A stretch of 64,000 bases of DNA from Lamellibrachia satsuma (Eukaryota > Annelida > Polychaeta > Sabellida > Siboglinidae). Location of the stretch: the NCBI GenBank assembly GCA_033239005.1, contig BSQZ01000060.1:1758501-1822500 (forward strand), written 5' to 3'. Positions 12,401-22,714 of the stretch are shown piece by piece (the stretch's first letter is position 1; each line of letters starts with the position of its first letter). Both the position numbers and the translations under genes were made by a program. Below the pieces are notes generated by a model. It searched no databases. It saw nothing but the letters and a program-made list of their open reading frames with translations, and was not told the DNA's origin.

Positions 12401-15400
12401 CATCTACATCAGACAAATAGCAAGTGCAATGAACCATAGTGTGACTCAAACAAAACATCAAACAAATTACAATGAGACATCATTTACCAGACCAGCCAAA
12501 GCTGGTCTGACCAAAATAATTTGTCCAGATGTAGATGACAAAAACTAACACTAAGTTTCATTGTTTGATGTGGCAAATGGGACAAAATCAAATTCCATAT
12601 TTATTTAGATAGATCAGACAGATGTTGTACAGGAACAGTTTGTTCACTTTTACCGATCAACATAAAAACTCACCAGCTTCCTCGAGGATGAAGCCAGATG
12701 TTCGTTTTTTCTTCCGAGGTCTGTCTGCCATGTCTTCGTCTTCCTCAGAGTCATACTCCTCCTCCCCTCCATCTTCATCCTTCTCATCCTCACTTACCCC
12801 TCCCCCTCCCCCTCCTCCCTTCACACCATGTATTTCTGTCTCGGCCTCTCCCTGCACGTAACAAAAAATTTGACACATTGTTTAGCATTTTGTGTACACC
12901 ATCTATAGCAAGATATTCTGTGAGAGCCATTACCCTCATATCATTGTCAGATTTTGCTAATTAATGAGAAAATAAACATTTAAAATTATTGACTGCACTC
13001 ATGACTTGGCCCCAAAAAGAATACACACGGTGCTACAAGGTTAAACAATTACAGGTTAACTAAAATATAACTGTACATCTAATGTACAGATGTATTATTT
13101 ATTGGCGAGCCACACCAAAAACACCATACAGCCCTGATTATATTGGCATTTAGTTACTGTTGTGAAATAGCACTTTGCTATCAAGGTTCCTGCTCGCTTG
13201 TTTTGATACATAAAATTCCAAGACTGATGCAAACTACTGTCAATGCATCACTATCGTGTTGTGTGTGTGTGTGCGTGCGTGCGTGTGTGCGTGCGTGCGT
13301 GCATGCATGGTGACTGGTGAGATCTACAGTATATTGTATGTGTAAATTTAATAATAATAATTAGAGCCCTTTTAGAGCACCATGGATCCAGGTGACCCTG
13401 TTCAAAGGCACTGACACAAACATAGTTAAAGAGATTCAAGATTAAAAATAAATAAATAGATAAATAAATAAATAAAACCATAAAAACATAGCAAATTCAA
13501 GTTCATAGAACATAGCACTAAAAGTTGAATCAATTTGACTGTTAAGTATAATATGCGCGTTTAAACCAGAGAGTATTCAAGGTACTTTTGAAGGTATATA
13601 GAGAGTCACATTTTCTCTAGGATGGATGTGATGTGGTCATAGTGACTGGCTCTGACCACAATGCGTGCTGCCACATTCTGGACTCTGCAGCTTGTCCAGT
13701 AACTGATCAGGTACACCATAAAGGAGGCCATTTCCATAATCCAGTCACAATATGACAAGGGAGTGAACCAGGAGTTCAGTGGCATGTTGTGTCAAGCAAT
13801 CTCTGATGGAGCGAATCCGATGTAGGTGAAAGTATGCTACCTGGCACAGTTTCAACACTTGAGATTTCATGCTGAGCTCACTGTCAAACATCACTCCAAT
13901 GTTGCAAGTGACAGCAGTAGGCTGTCACCAATGACGACATCAGTCAGACTGTGCTTGCTAGCCGAGCTCGGTGTAGTGATCACAAGCACTTCAGTCTTAT
14001 CGTCATTCAGCTGAAGATGATGATGAATCATCCATGCTTTTAGCTCTCTCACACATGCTTGGATGCGTGCCAGTGCAGCCAACTCATCATTGGGGTCCTC
14101 TTAAATGAGACATACAGTTGAGAATCATCAGCAAAGAGGTGGAAGTCAAGTCAATGCCGCCTAACTATCTGCCCAATGGGTCCCGTGTAGTTAAAACTGG
14201 GCCAAGAACAGACCAGTGGCACTCCCTGGAGCAGCTCCGACGGGTCAGACTGGGTATGGCCTAGGCTGACAGTCTGAGTCCTTGAAGTCAGGTATGACTC
14301 AAACCACTTGTGTGCACCAATGACACCCGCGTGTATGATCTAGTAGTATTCTACAGTGTCAAACGCCACTGATAGATCAAGTAGGAACAGCAAGACACCC
14401 CTCCTGTTGTCCATGGTCATCAGGATATCATTCTGGATTCGCAGCAGTGCAGTTTCAGTACTGTGATTCGGTTTATAGACAGATTGGAATTTTTCCTGCA
14501 GATTGTTGCATGAGACAGTTCGAAAGTTTTCATGACATCTTTGTCCAACGAAGGCTTCTTGAACAAAGGCGTCACAAGCGCAGCTTTCATTTTTGTCGGC
14601 ACAATTCCTGTTGACATGGACCAGTTGACAATGTTTGTAATGCTTGGTAGAAGACGGTCTAAATGTTTCTTCAGAAACCAGGTCGGCACACGATCAAGTG
14701 CACATGACTTTGAGGGACTCTTGTTGACCAGTCGTCTCACCTCGTCTTCCGTTGCAGGCAAGAAAGAGTTTATCATCCACAGTGCCTGGACTCTCATCTG
14801 GAGGCACGTAGTTGGGGTCTGCCTTGAGTGTCAAGTTCTCCTGAATCAGTCTGACTTTGTCCTGGAAGAATGCACTGAATCTGCTAGCCAGTTGTTCCAG
14901 TGAACCACCATCAGGTAGGCCAGCTTCTGACTTGATCAACAGGGCATTGACAACATTGTACAACTGTTTATGGTCAGATGCAGCTTCGGTGATCTTTGCA
15001 GTGTAGTAAGTAGACATGGTGGAGGAGATGAGCTGATTTATGTGGCGCCTCTGCACTTTGAAGAGATCACAGTGTGAGCCGTCATTGTCTCCATTTCCTC
15101 TCCAGTTGCCGTCTCTTCTGCTTAGCCATCTTGATGTCACCACCAAAACTAGGAACTTTGGGTCGGACTGTGATTGTTCGTGTCTGAACTGGGGCATGCT
15201 TGTCTAATAGAGCTGACAGGGTAGTGTCGTACTGCTCAAGAAGACTAGCTGCTGAGGTGACAGGGTCAAGGCACAGGGTTGATGCCGCAATGTCGACTCG
15301 GAGCATCATTTGTCTATGGCAGCATAATTCCTGTATTACACTGAGTGTCGAAGCGGCTGGGGTTTTGGCAGATGTAGACCACAATGGGCAGCGCCATGAT

Positions 15401-16410
15401 CTATTAAGAAGTCAGATACAGTAGTCTTTAATACCAGATTGTCCGTTAATTTGGTGATAATCAAGTCTAATGTATGCCCATCAATGTGAGTGGGTCCCGA
15501 CACGTGCTGACACAGAGAGTCGTTCAAAAGGATGTCATGAAAGCAGGAAGCATCAGTATTCAGTGGGTCCTCATAGTGGACCAATCTCCCAAAATCAGGG
15601 TGTTCTGAGATTTGACCGGTCATCATTAGGAGTATTACGTAACCATGTTTCTGTGAAGGCCACAATATCAAAGCCATGCTCGATAATTTAGTCAGCGAGG
15701 GGCATCACCTTGTTCCTCACAGACTGGGCGTTTACTAAGCACATGGTCATGGTGCACAGCTTGCTCCGTTTGGTGGCACATACTTGGAGGTTCTAAAAAT
15801 TGGGTTCAGCCTGTTGCCACAGAAAAGGCATTGCAGGTCTGTTTCCGATGATCGGGTTGACTTGTTGTCAGCCCCATGACAACCCCGCTTGGTTGGTGGG
15901 TGGAGTGACACCCCCGCGCTGCAAGTGACTTTCCAGGCAGCATTGCCAAGACGACCCCCACTATTGCACACTTTGTCAAATCAAACAAATCAATGTTCAC
16001 ACGAAAATGATTAAAGAATAATGTCCAAAGAAAGAAGACATTATATTGACTGAAATCACCTGTCTCATTCCATATTACAATCTGCCTGACTAGAAACACG
16101 ATTATAGAATTTTATCTATAAAATTAATCTATGCCACAATACTTCATAGGGATTTATGAATATTACTCAGCTAAGGCATGATTATTATTTATGACATTTA
16201 ACTCCAAACAGCCCTGTCTACGTACACAACAGTGTGAAAAGGGTATGTTATATTGCAGACTGTTTAGTGTCTGATTACTGGTACCCGATGATAAACGGGT
16301 CTAATTTCAATATGTCATAAAAACATCTTCCAAAATCTTACATCACTGCCAGCTGAACTGTGCTGGCTTTCGGCGTCAGAAAAGATGCTTCCCTCATCAC
16401 TGTCCGACAT
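492..16410 (-). CDS. SUPT5H: Transcription elongation factor SPT5 (DSIF large subunit), N-terminal 11 coding exons
   Basis: SPT5 pairs with SPT4 as DSIF, which binds RNA polymerase II in the nucleus and controls pausing and processive elongation. Exons read right to left: 16410-16342, 12851-12674, 12403-12259, 11473-11345, 11000-10901, 8019-7885, 7316-7200, 3916-3818, 1819-1755, 1044-939, 565-492. All junctions are GT-AG and keep frame, giving about 404 residues. They run in order: an acidic N-terminus starting [16 protein letters not shown]; a poly-Gly and acidic stretch ending [30 protein letters not shown]; the NGN domain ([35 protein letters not shown]); the first KOW region ([16 protein letters not shown]); and [20 protein letters not shown]. 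Order and wording match animal SPT5. The start codon follows a possible 3' splice site (TTTCAG/CAG), so a 5' UTR intron is likely. The remaining KOW domains and C-terminal repeats lie beyond the left edge. The last visible exon ends with a split codon. Confidence 0.95.
1057..1463. repeat. 37-bp minisatellite next to an SPT5 3' splice site
   Basis: Eleven copies of a 37-bp unit begin at 1057, 1094, 1131 and so on to 1427, with very few mismatches. The unit contains CCTGTTAGTATCAGTAGTGG and GCAGTACTCTCAAAACA. The SPT5 exon 1044-939 begins 13 bp away, so on the transcribed (minus) strand the array occupies the branch-point region of that intron. Each unit read on the minus strand contains TACTAAC. 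Confidence 0.95.
1484..1592. repeat. 39-bp tandem repeat, about 2.7 copies
   Basis: The unit is built from CACAAACTGGCAAGTCAAGT followed by CAAGTGTTGGCAAGT. It starts about 20 bp after the 37-bp array in the same SPT5 intron. Confidence 0.85.
2803..2868. repeat. 21-bp tandem repeat, about 3 copies
   Basis: The unit GTACCATATGGTATGCAGCA is repeated, and each copy contains the palindrome ACCATATGGT. It lies in an SPT5 intron. Confidence 0.85.
3208..3315. repeat. 27-bp tandem repeat, 4 copies
   Basis: The unit contains TGTCCCGCATACTACATGCA followed by GGAGAGG. Its period is a multiple of three, which creates a short repetitive reading frame that is not a gene. It lies in an SPT5 intron. Confidence 0.9.
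3560..3618. repeat. 18-bp tandem repeat, 3 copies
   Basis: The unit TGTAACACCTGGGGCCTG occurs three times. It is about 200 bp downstream (in SPT5 sense) of the donor of exon 3916-3818. Confidence 0.85.
4472..4552 (+). pseudogene. Possible THAP-domain first-exon remnant, frameshifted
   Basis: Translation from the ATG at about 4472 gives [15 protein letters not shown]. After a one- or two-base slip near 4515, the other frame continues [10 protein letters not shown], followed directly by a GT donor-like site (AGGTAATT). Met, the C-x4-C pair, Asn-Arg and a GxxxSxF-like turn are the usual start of a THAP zinc finger (C2CH), found in P-element-like transposases and host THAP proteins. No second half (W, P, C-x2-H) was recognised downstream, so this looks like a broken transposon or retrogene fragment. 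It sits antisense in an SPT5 intron. The match is short and could be chance. Confidence 0.4.
4895..4984. repeat. 30-bp tandem repeat, 3 copies
   Basis: The unit begins GTATGAACCACTATCATATA and continues ACTCATCGTT. It lies in an SPT5 intron. Confidence 0.88.
4985..6760. other. SPT5 intron sequence with nothing recognised
   Basis: This AT-rich sequence contains no exon match to SPT5, no long reading frame with family resemblance and no tandem array that I could see. Confidence 0.5.
6761..6797. repeat. Perfect 15-bp inverted repeat (hairpin)
   Basis: ATTCTTTGAACCAAA is followed by a 7-base loop and then TTTGGTTCAAAGAAT, its exact reverse complement. It may be the core of a small palindromic element. 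Confidence 0.85.
7568..7800. mobile_element. Palindromic MITE-like element, family P1
   Basis: The left arm (GTCAGATCAATTGTTTTTGT, then an ATCATGTTATA-type block, then ATCTAGACTGCC) is the imperfect reverse complement of the right arm (GTGGTTCATTAAAACACACT, GGATGTTAGAAAATG, ending CAAATTATCAGAC). The arms are about 90 bp each around a short AT-rich centre. Related copies or half copies occur near 21423-21525, 22715-22812, 32886-33165 and 59390-59590. It carries no coding sequence and is probably a non-autonomous foldback or TIR element. Confidence 0.7.
8324..9430 (+). mobile_element. piggyBac-like non-autonomous element with TTAA target duplication
   Basis: The 1107-bp element starts CCCTTTCAGACCC and ends with its reverse complement, GGGTCTGAAAGGG. 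It is flanked on both sides by TTAA (8320-8323 and 9431-9434). TTAA duplication with short inverted termini beginning CCC is the signature of the piggyBac superfamily. The interior has a start of a coding region at 8588 and two diverged copies of a segment of about 180 bp (about 8679-8855 and 8861-9030), but no catalytic region, so it cannot be autonomous. It lies in the SPT5 intron between exons 11000-10901 and 8019-7885. Confidence 0.82.
8588..8835 (+). pseudogene. N-terminal remnant of a piggyBac-type transposase
   Basis: The ATG at 8588 opens [19 protein letters not shown]. After about 45 codons the acidic continuation moves to another frame ([20 protein letters not shown] near 8729-8790), so at least one frameshift is present. 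An acidic, low-complexity N-terminus is usual for piggyBac transposases. The DDD catalytic core and the C-terminal cysteine-rich finger are absent. Just upstream (8470-8510) are ACGCATGCGCAG, like an NRF1 site, and GGCCATCTTT, like a YY1 site, a plausible promoter of the ancestral transposase. The identification rests mainly on the element ends, because the N-terminus itself is poorly conserved. Confidence 0.45.
9860..10624 (-). mobile_element. 5'-truncated LINE, family A: reverse transcriptase C-terminal part plus tail
   Basis: A 223-codon open frame on the minus strand (10624-9953) contains [69 protein letters not shown] and [12 protein letters not shown]. This is the region after the RT catalytic domain shared by Jockey/CR1-type LINE ORF2 proteins. 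The 3' end reads into ATGGCAAATCTTGTTAAATC, with a short repeated tail. It lies in the sense orientation of SPT5 in an intron. Other copies of the same 3' end are at 17880-17975, 27383-28155 and 63365-63560. The open frame suggests this copy is fairly young. Confidence 0.88.
10622..10763. repeat. Direct repeat of about 53 bp at the 5' side of the LINE copy
   Basis: CATACATCAATGTTTTGAGA and the following bases to ACTCATAACTAATAA occur at 10622-10674 and again at 10711-10763, separated by AATAACAACATAATAATAAC-type sequence. The first copy abuts the truncated 5' end of the LINE. Confidence 0.8.
12008..12165. repeat. 39-bp tandem repeat, 4 copies
   Basis: The unit contains TTACTTAACTACTATTCACA followed by TGCTACATATCTGAACATA. 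It lies in the SPT5 intron between exons 12403-12259 and 11473-11345. Confidence 0.9.
13256..13312. repeat. GT/GCGT simple repeat
   Basis: Alternating TG with interspersed CG steps runs for about 55 bp in an SPT5 intron. Alternating purine-pyrimidine sequence of this kind can adopt Z-DNA. Confidence 0.85.
13560..15780 (-). mobile_element. Degenerate LINE, CR1/L2-like, endonuclease to reverse transcriptase
   Basis: Read on the minus strand from 15780, the pieces come in ORF2 order but in broken frames. The endonuclease start is [16 protein letters not shown], a stop, then [14 protein letters not shown]; next come endonuclease pieces [12 protein letters not shown] and VSDFLIDHG; then FSAFFQDKV; and RT pieces [25 protein letters not shown] and [23 protein letters not shown] is the RT catalytic box and is intact near 14110-14140, while many stops and frameshifts kill the element. 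It lies in the first coding intron of SPT5, in sense with it. Confidence 0.88.
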
Positions 16411-16671
16411 CTGCTGAAACAGGGAGATCTAAAATATTAATTGCCAAAACTGTAAATGTCTAAACAACAATTAATCCCCGGATCCGTACATCATATACAT
16501 ATATATATTGCATGACAGTCGGTATCTCGTATGTTGGTCAATGGGTCAAATGGGAGCTTCATCATGCTGAATCCAGGCCTGGGGGGTCTATTACATTGTA
16601 ATAGATTACTATTACTTAGTTTCCTTTCTATTACTATTACATGCTGAAGGCAATGTAACATATTAGTATTA

Positions 16672-17360
16672 CAGGGGTGAGATTTAGCAAGTCATGGAAG
16701 GCAGGAAGTCGGGCTACCAACCTTTCAAAGTGAAGTAGCCCGACAGCTTCTAATGTAGCCCACTTGCTAATCAATACTTTGCTACTAGAAAGTAAATACT
16801 TTGAAGATAGAATATATGAACGACATCAACAACAAATAAAAACATCAAAAACAAACAGTTTTGAAATATTTATTTTCAAGGCAGGATCAATGTAATATAT
16901 AATACTGAATAAAATGCTCCAATGCTCCAGAACAGTACAAGATATTACCACCCAAACAAATATCAAATCATCCCGGCTCACATCCAGGTGTACAGCAACT
17001 CCTTCTTCCCACACACGGTCATCTGGTCGAACGACCTCCCCAGGAACATGTACGTAGCTCCAAACTTCGAGGCCTTCAGAGGAGCTGTTACCAAACAGTC
17101 ACAAACCTAAACCGTGACCAATGTTTTTCCTTGTACTCTATTCATACTTTACTCGCACCTTCACATCGGGCACAGCACAGGTGTATATGCACCCATTAGC
17201 GTTAAATCTGGACTTATGGACGCTGCCAATTAATGATGTAGAAGTAGATGTAGAAGTAGAAGCAGCTCCGTAAATATTTTTAGTCACCACGTGGGCCACT
17301 GTAGTCAAAAACTTAAGTTGACCGAAGCCATTTTTGGGCGACCGCTAAATCTCACCCCTG
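16672..17360. mobile_element. DNA transposon with 17-bp perfect TIRs
   Basis: The left end CAGGGGTGAGATTTAGC (16672-16688) is the exact reverse complement of the right end GCTAAATCTCACCCCTG (17344-17360). TATTA flanks both ends (16667-16671 and 17361-17365) and may be the target duplication, although the surroundings are rich in TATTAC. CAGGGG ends recall hAT-type termini, but an 8-bp duplication is not seen, so the superfamily is open. Inside is a 10-bp stem (GTCGGGCTAC / GTAGCCCGAC at about 16710-16742). The middle is a LINE fragment. There is no transposase. It lies upstream of the SPT5 start codon. Confidence 0.72.
16920..17112 (+). mobile_element. LINE ORF2 C-terminal fragment nested in the TIR transposon
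   Basis: The plus-strand frame reads YQIIPAHIQVYSNSFFPHTV and then IWSNDLPRNMYVAPNFEAFR, ending at a stop near 17110. The NSFFPHTV-IWSNDLP pattern matches the extreme C-terminus of CR1/RTE-type LINE ORF2 proteins (SFFPRTI-xxWNxLP). It was either captured by or inserted into the surrounding transposon. Confidence 0.7.
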
Positions 17361-17879
17361 TATTACATTTCAAGCTATTACTATTACACCTTCCATCGGA
17401 ACTATTTTCTTTCAATTAAACATTTTAAATACTTACTCATACACATAGATTCAAATTAACTGATGGGTGTATAATTAATTTAATTACAATTAACTCATAC
17501 ATTTCCCAATTAAATTAACCTCACACAATTCCAGTTGGATGTACAAGTTTTATACATTCATTGTAATGTCACTGTCACATAACACAGTCTGATTATCCCA
17601 TAGTAGACCCATCCTACTCGGCTGCTGCTTGGTGGACAGTTAATTAATGGCTCAAGGATAGGATGTTTTTCACACTTTTGGTCAATAGTGTGCAAGCTAG
17701 CTACCAACTGAGAAAAACTCAGAAAAGTTAGTATAAGCCCCTGGATTTTGTTCAAACTTTACCCATCATGGCAGGCTGGCAGCTAGGGTTGGGAGATGGC
17801 AATGATTGATTCAGATGTTAAAGGCAGTATGTTTAGTGCTGGAAGCCTTACCCTGCTTCAGTGGGTGAATGAATAGGCT

Positions 17880-17978
17880 TTTGTGAAAATTTTGGGACTC
17901 TCGATAAGCCAATGGCTTCCTTGTCCACTTGCCATCTGGAACTTGTTGTTTGGGATGGCAATCTTGTTAAATCTTTAA
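17880..17978 (+). mobile_element. LINE family A 3' tail fragment
   Basis: GGACTCTCGATAAGCCAATG, GTCCACTTGCCATCTGG and GATGGCAATCTTGTTAAATC match the 3' end of the LINE at 9860-10624, here on the plus strand. Only about 100 bp remain. Confidence 0.75.
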
Positions 17979-18529
17979 AAGGATAGATGGCTGGTGGACC
18001 TGGCTTCAAATGACCGATTAGCCACGCAGCAGTCACAGCGTCTCCTGCTAATAGTGCTAAAGTTCAAAGACTGTCATGATTCGGATACTAAACTATTTTT
18101 CACCACTGGCTGTTGGAAAATAAATAAAATTGCATCTGAACGACTGAACATGATGCTTGTTCAAGTCCCATTATGTCAAAATAAAGAATTTTTTGGTCTG
18201 ATTATTTTAAAAGAAATTGAATTTTGCCATTTTTGGTGTTATTTAAATGTAGTAATTTAAATGTAAACATTGTAATGGCAAAGTAATAGCTCAATTACTA
18301 TTACTCTGAAATCCAAGAACTTGATCTTGAAGAGAGTGATAGAGAAAACTTTTAGACAATGTTTGGTTCATTACAATCAACCGGCAATGCTGATCAAGTT
18401 TACTGCGCCTCGAATTCGCTAACGTTAAATCAATATTTAATGCATACAATTGGTTAAGGTAACCCCAAACTACCTGTTTTTGCATTACTTACGTTAACAT
18501 TTACTTAGCGATTCCCACTCACATTTCGC

Positions 18530-18932
18530 AAACCGGAAGTGCAAGTTAGACCGGGCTCTATTCGATTAAATCCTTGTCTTTTCGTGCAAACAATTTATTA
18601 ACCAATCTTGATATATTGGTCAATGTGATTTATTTGGGATAAATTAAAATTAAAATCGATGCTTTTAATCTATTTTTAACATTGACGTTATTACTTGTCA
18701 ATAAGAGCCTATAAGTTTAAAGCCTTTTAGTTTGTTCGTCATTTGCATAATTTATGTGCATGGTATTAAGCAAGTTAAAAAGTACTTTTTAATGGCATAT
18801 ATCAACTTAAGTATAAAAATTAATCATCCGCGAGTCAGCAATAACGATAATATTCCACATAGCTGCGAAAATTATATTGAATCATTTGATAACTTAGATG
18901 TATTTTAAGAAAGATGTTGCGTGACGTCATAA
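18530..18932. promoter_or_regulatory. Candidate divergent promoter motifs between SPT5 and ZC3H4
   Basis: ACCGGAAGTG at 18532-18541 is a textbook ETS/GABP site, and TGACGTCA at 18922-18929 is a perfect CRE/ATF palindrome. Both are typical of TATA-less housekeeping promoters. They lie between the divergent start codons of SPT5 (16410, minus) and ZC3H4 (23069, plus), each of which probably has a 5' UTR intron. Transcription start sites cannot be read from the sequence. Confidence 0.4.
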
Positions 18933-18959
18933 TGAGTTCAGCGCACCACCGCCATGATA

Positions 18960-20860
18960 GTTGCTGAGGCGGAATGTATGAGTGGAGAAATATTCGCAAA
19001 TTCGTGTGGAATAAGGAGACGCCTTTCTCCAACATTAAGTTCATTTGAAAGTATAAGTCGCAAAGACTAACAATATACAATTTCGCTGTGCTGCGGCCCA
19101 AAACCTGGGTCCCAATGTCCCTTCAAAGTGTGTTTGCCAAAACCCCACCTTTGGTCGGGTGTCATAAGAAAGATTCAGGGATGGAAGACAAAGAAAGGTC
19201 GAGTAACACGTCTGGAATCAACTCTACACTGTTATTATTCCAGCCACTAAGTATATTTCTGTGTTTTGCTGGATTATTCCGATCCGCGACGGTTCAACGG
19301 TAAAAACAAGCCTGGACAAGCGGGGCATTTCTCAACATGCATAAATTATGATAATGAGGTCAGCCATCGCGACGCTAAGATCAGCGAATAACCTCTCAAG
19401 TTTCCGTTTTTTGTTTCGTAATATGCATGTGGTTTTATTCTGGATGTTGCGGTATAATTTCGTAAAAAGCACACCTTGTATGCTTTCTGGAAGTAACATC
19501 TTTTGGGGATTTGTTTTGGACTATGCACATTCAAATGATCGGGAAGAAGGGAAGCTTAGTTGCGATGTATGTCTTCGTCGATGAACGCTGCTCGTGCAAC
19601 CATGGTTCAAACTTGGATCTCATCGGCGTAGCAAATCACGAAACCAGTCTTGACACATTATTTCGTAACATATATCGAAATGTCAATAACGTGCCACACA
19701 ATAAGATTGTTTCACGCGCATGTATGATGACTCCACTTTTGTGTGACGGAATCCCGTCGTTGGCGTTGCAACGTCATTAGAAGATTTTGACATTTCTTTA
19801 TGTTCTGATATGTTTAACTGTTCAGCAGTAAATTTATCGTTCAGGTGCCAAATTTATATTTAGCGGGTAAATGTTTAGCGCTGCATTAAAGCAATTCCTA
19901 CATGAACTTACGAAGATAACAGACAATTCAATTCCGTGTTATGCTACCACCAGCCCGTTCTACCTTCGTCGGAAGAGTCCATTGTCAACCATAGTTGTTT
20001 ATTGCTGCGCGTGATAAGCTGGCCCACTTATCGAACAAAAAGTTATTTGTCAGTGTCACCTGCCGTACAGTAACACGTTTTACAATTTTATTGGGTGTTT
20101 TGTTAATATAAAATACAGCAAATTATACATATTCTATAACATATCTCTGGCTTTGCCTCGCTTGTCTGATTTTGTTTGCACCTGGCCTGGGTTATTACCA
20201 CCATTTCCATGTCAAGTGTACATTGCATTATCTAAATAGATTCTAATTTTAATATGATTTCAGTCGGCTCTTTGTAGTGTTTCAATGCAGCAACACTTAT
20301 TTGCCAACATTATCTCAAAAGCCCAGCCACAGGAAATAAATAAAATATCAATCCTTGGCCTTGCCCAGCTGTCACTTTCAACCAAGTTATGTTACTGTTA
20401 CTATTAGTCCCACTTATATACAAACACATACAAACCTAGTTAGTTCTGTATTTTGTGAAAACAGTTACTACTTTCTTGATGTCGAGCCTACACTAGCCTA
20501 CAAATGTGAAACAACATAAGTCTGTAGACGGCTGTTTCATAACAAAAACACTACAAAAAATAACAATCCAAGTTTGATTAGAACCAAATCTTGAATCATG
20601 GTGTACATAGTCATAGAACTACATGTACCACATTTTTTAACATGCTTATCCCATTTATTTGTTATGGTATTCCTTTCTTGCAAATTTTTATAGACACCAC
20701 CGAAATGTAGATGCAATGTGTATATTTATTTTTGGTTTTGAATAGTCAAAGTACCACTACACAGTACCACTACACATTGAATACTTGATTATTATTAATG
20801 GAAAGCATAATTTGCAAATTTTTTTTAATAATATCTGATTGTCAAACATGACATTTTTAC
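18960..20860. other. Intergenic sequence, nothing firmly recognised
   Basis: No tandem array or transposon fragment was recognised. Untranslated first exons of ZC3H4 may lie here, but none can be supported. Confidence 0.4.
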
Positions 20861-20863
20861 CAG

Positions 20864-21087
20864 GCCTGATGGTTACTTTCCAAATTTCCGGGACATTGTA
20901 CAGAGACACTTTTACACACGAGAACATTTACTTCAATATAATATAGCTAGTGAAACATTTCGAAATGATTTAGATGGTCTTGATGCAGTCAGCAGTTGGC
21001 TAACAGGATCTTTCTACTTAAAAAACATTATTTTTAAGATAAGTCCTATTTCAGATAAAAAGACCTGCAGAACAAAGCACCATTAAC
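20864..21087 (+). other. Unassigned open frame with an acceptor-like start
   Basis: After ACATTTTTACCAG at 20863, about 74 codons without a stop begin PDGYFPNFRDIVQRHFYTRE and end near 21087. It has no Met near its start and no good GT donor, and I do not recognise the family. It may be an exon or gene remnant, or chance. Confidence 0.25.
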
Positions 21088-21422
21088 ACATTGAATTTTA
21101 AATTAACATTATATGCCTATCTAGGGATCTACACTATTTAAAAAATATATAAAATTATTAATAATATTTCTTTGAATATTTCAACCCTTGCATAATTTAC
21201 AAAGATCTGCAAACCCCAGCTGTTATTGGCCCTTACAAAATAAAAAAATATCGCTTGTAAATATGGGTAAACTTTTTGGCAAATCATAATATAAAATTGG
21301 GTTTAAGCCAACAGTGGTGTTGTTTGTTAATGTTACAACAGCTTTTAGATCCTATTGCAAGTGTATATGTAAAGCATATATGATACAGGCAGTTTTTTGC
21401 ATATACATGACAGGATTTAAGA

Positions 21423-21525
21423 TACAAAGTCAGATCATTTTTTATTATAAAATCGTGTTATATATTTCTATTCCAACACCGCGACCACCCAAATTATGTT
21501 TTTTAATGAACCACAATTTTTTTAA
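21423..21525. mobile_element. Half copy (left arm) of palindromic family P1
   Basis: AAGTCAGATCATTTTTTATT, AATCGTGTTATATAT, GACCACCCAAATTATG and TTAATGAACCACAA match the left arm of the element at 7568-7800. The matching right arm may be the one at 22715-22812, in which case about 1.2 kb has been inserted between the arms. Confidence 0.55.
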
Positions 21526-21710
21526 TATAATTTCAACATTATTTGTTTGTGAATAATAACCTTGCCATTCAATACATTCAGGAACAACTGTTGACAATGT
21601 CCATTACCTGTGAACAAAGTTTATTTGGGTCAGGCATTCACATGATTGTCATATATCATTAACACCCATACAATTACTTTCCCTTCTGCATCTGTGTATT
21701 ATTACGCTAA

Positions 21711-22092
21711 TTTTGGGGGCAGTCTGACAGCATCTCCCAGGCGCCAACATCCACCCACCTCTTTCTACGGTTCTTCGCATCCTTGCACCAGTGGCCTCTG
21801 ACGTACCAATTGGCTATGTATTTAAATCACCACAAAGGCAGTTATTTATAATTAGTTACTATAATGCTTTTCTTCCTGGTAGCCATGGAAACAGTAAATG
21901 AATTGTGGCCGCATTGAGTGAGCCACTCTCCAGATGCCATAGCCATGACCTCACTTTCTGTAGATTTTAAATATATTAAGTTTGGGGGCAATCTGGCAGT
22001 ATCTCCTCCCCGGTGCTGACATCCACTTGGCTCTTTCTGTCCCTTCGCCTCCTTGCACCAGTGGCCTCTGATCTACCAATTGGCGATGATAA
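21711..22092. repeat. Diverged direct repeat pair of about 110 bp
   Basis: 21711-21818 and 21980-22090 share GGGGGCAGTCTGACAGCATC versus GGGGGCAATCTGGCAGTATC, and both carry CCTTGCACCAGTGGCCTCTG and CCAATTGGC. The class of repeat is unknown. Confidence 0.75.
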
Positions 22093-22367
22093 AATTCACT
22101 CATGAATTTACTAATGATGCGCATTCGTTACTATTGTAGGGACTATTTATGTGGGTAATGGCAGACGGATTGTAAATGTAGTCTGTGGCCAACAAATGCC
22201 ACAGAGTGGTTCAATACTCAAATCGCCCACTGTGTCCATCTTTATCCGACAGGTAGAAAATAACTACCTTCGTGGTTGTTTAATAAGTGAATTTTTTCCG
22301 AGTACTTTCACACCGGATACATTGGTAGAGTTAATGTTTTTTTTACTACTTCATTAGATCTTTAATT

Positions 22368-22637
22368 GACATAACAGCGTACCAACATTTCTAACTCATT
22401 CACCGGACTGGGCCGAAATTGAGGGGATCTGCTTTGGGTGTTTTTTTTTAAAGTTATGTGATTTTGTCAAATTGCACATGGCACGTGTGTTGACGGACCA
22501 TCGTTGTGCTGTGAAATGTTGAAGAAAATCAAATCGTAGGACAAATTTTGCAGGAATCCTAAGAAATGTTTTAACAGCAGTCTGTTTGAAAATCAAATGT
22601 GGTTCCCTTTTGCTACATAGACAGGTGTAAGCTAGTA
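22368..22637. repeat. Dispersed repeat family R1, copy 2
   Basis: It is collinear with 6-275: ACAGCGTACCAACATTTCTA at the start, then TGTGCTGTGAAATGTTG, TTTTGCAGGAATCCTAAG and AGGTGTAAGCTAGTA at the end. It lacks the internal 19-bp triplication found in copy 1. Confidence 0.75.
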
Positions 22638-22714
22638 CTATATAAACGTGATATTTGCCCCAAAACATTAAAATTCAACAGGTACCAACAAAATAATATT
22701 TTTAGTTGTTAATT

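Noticed and set aside
12622..12964. Plus-strand Ser/Pro-rich frames
   Set aside because: They are antisense shadows of the acidic, Gly-rich SPT5 exon 12851-12674.
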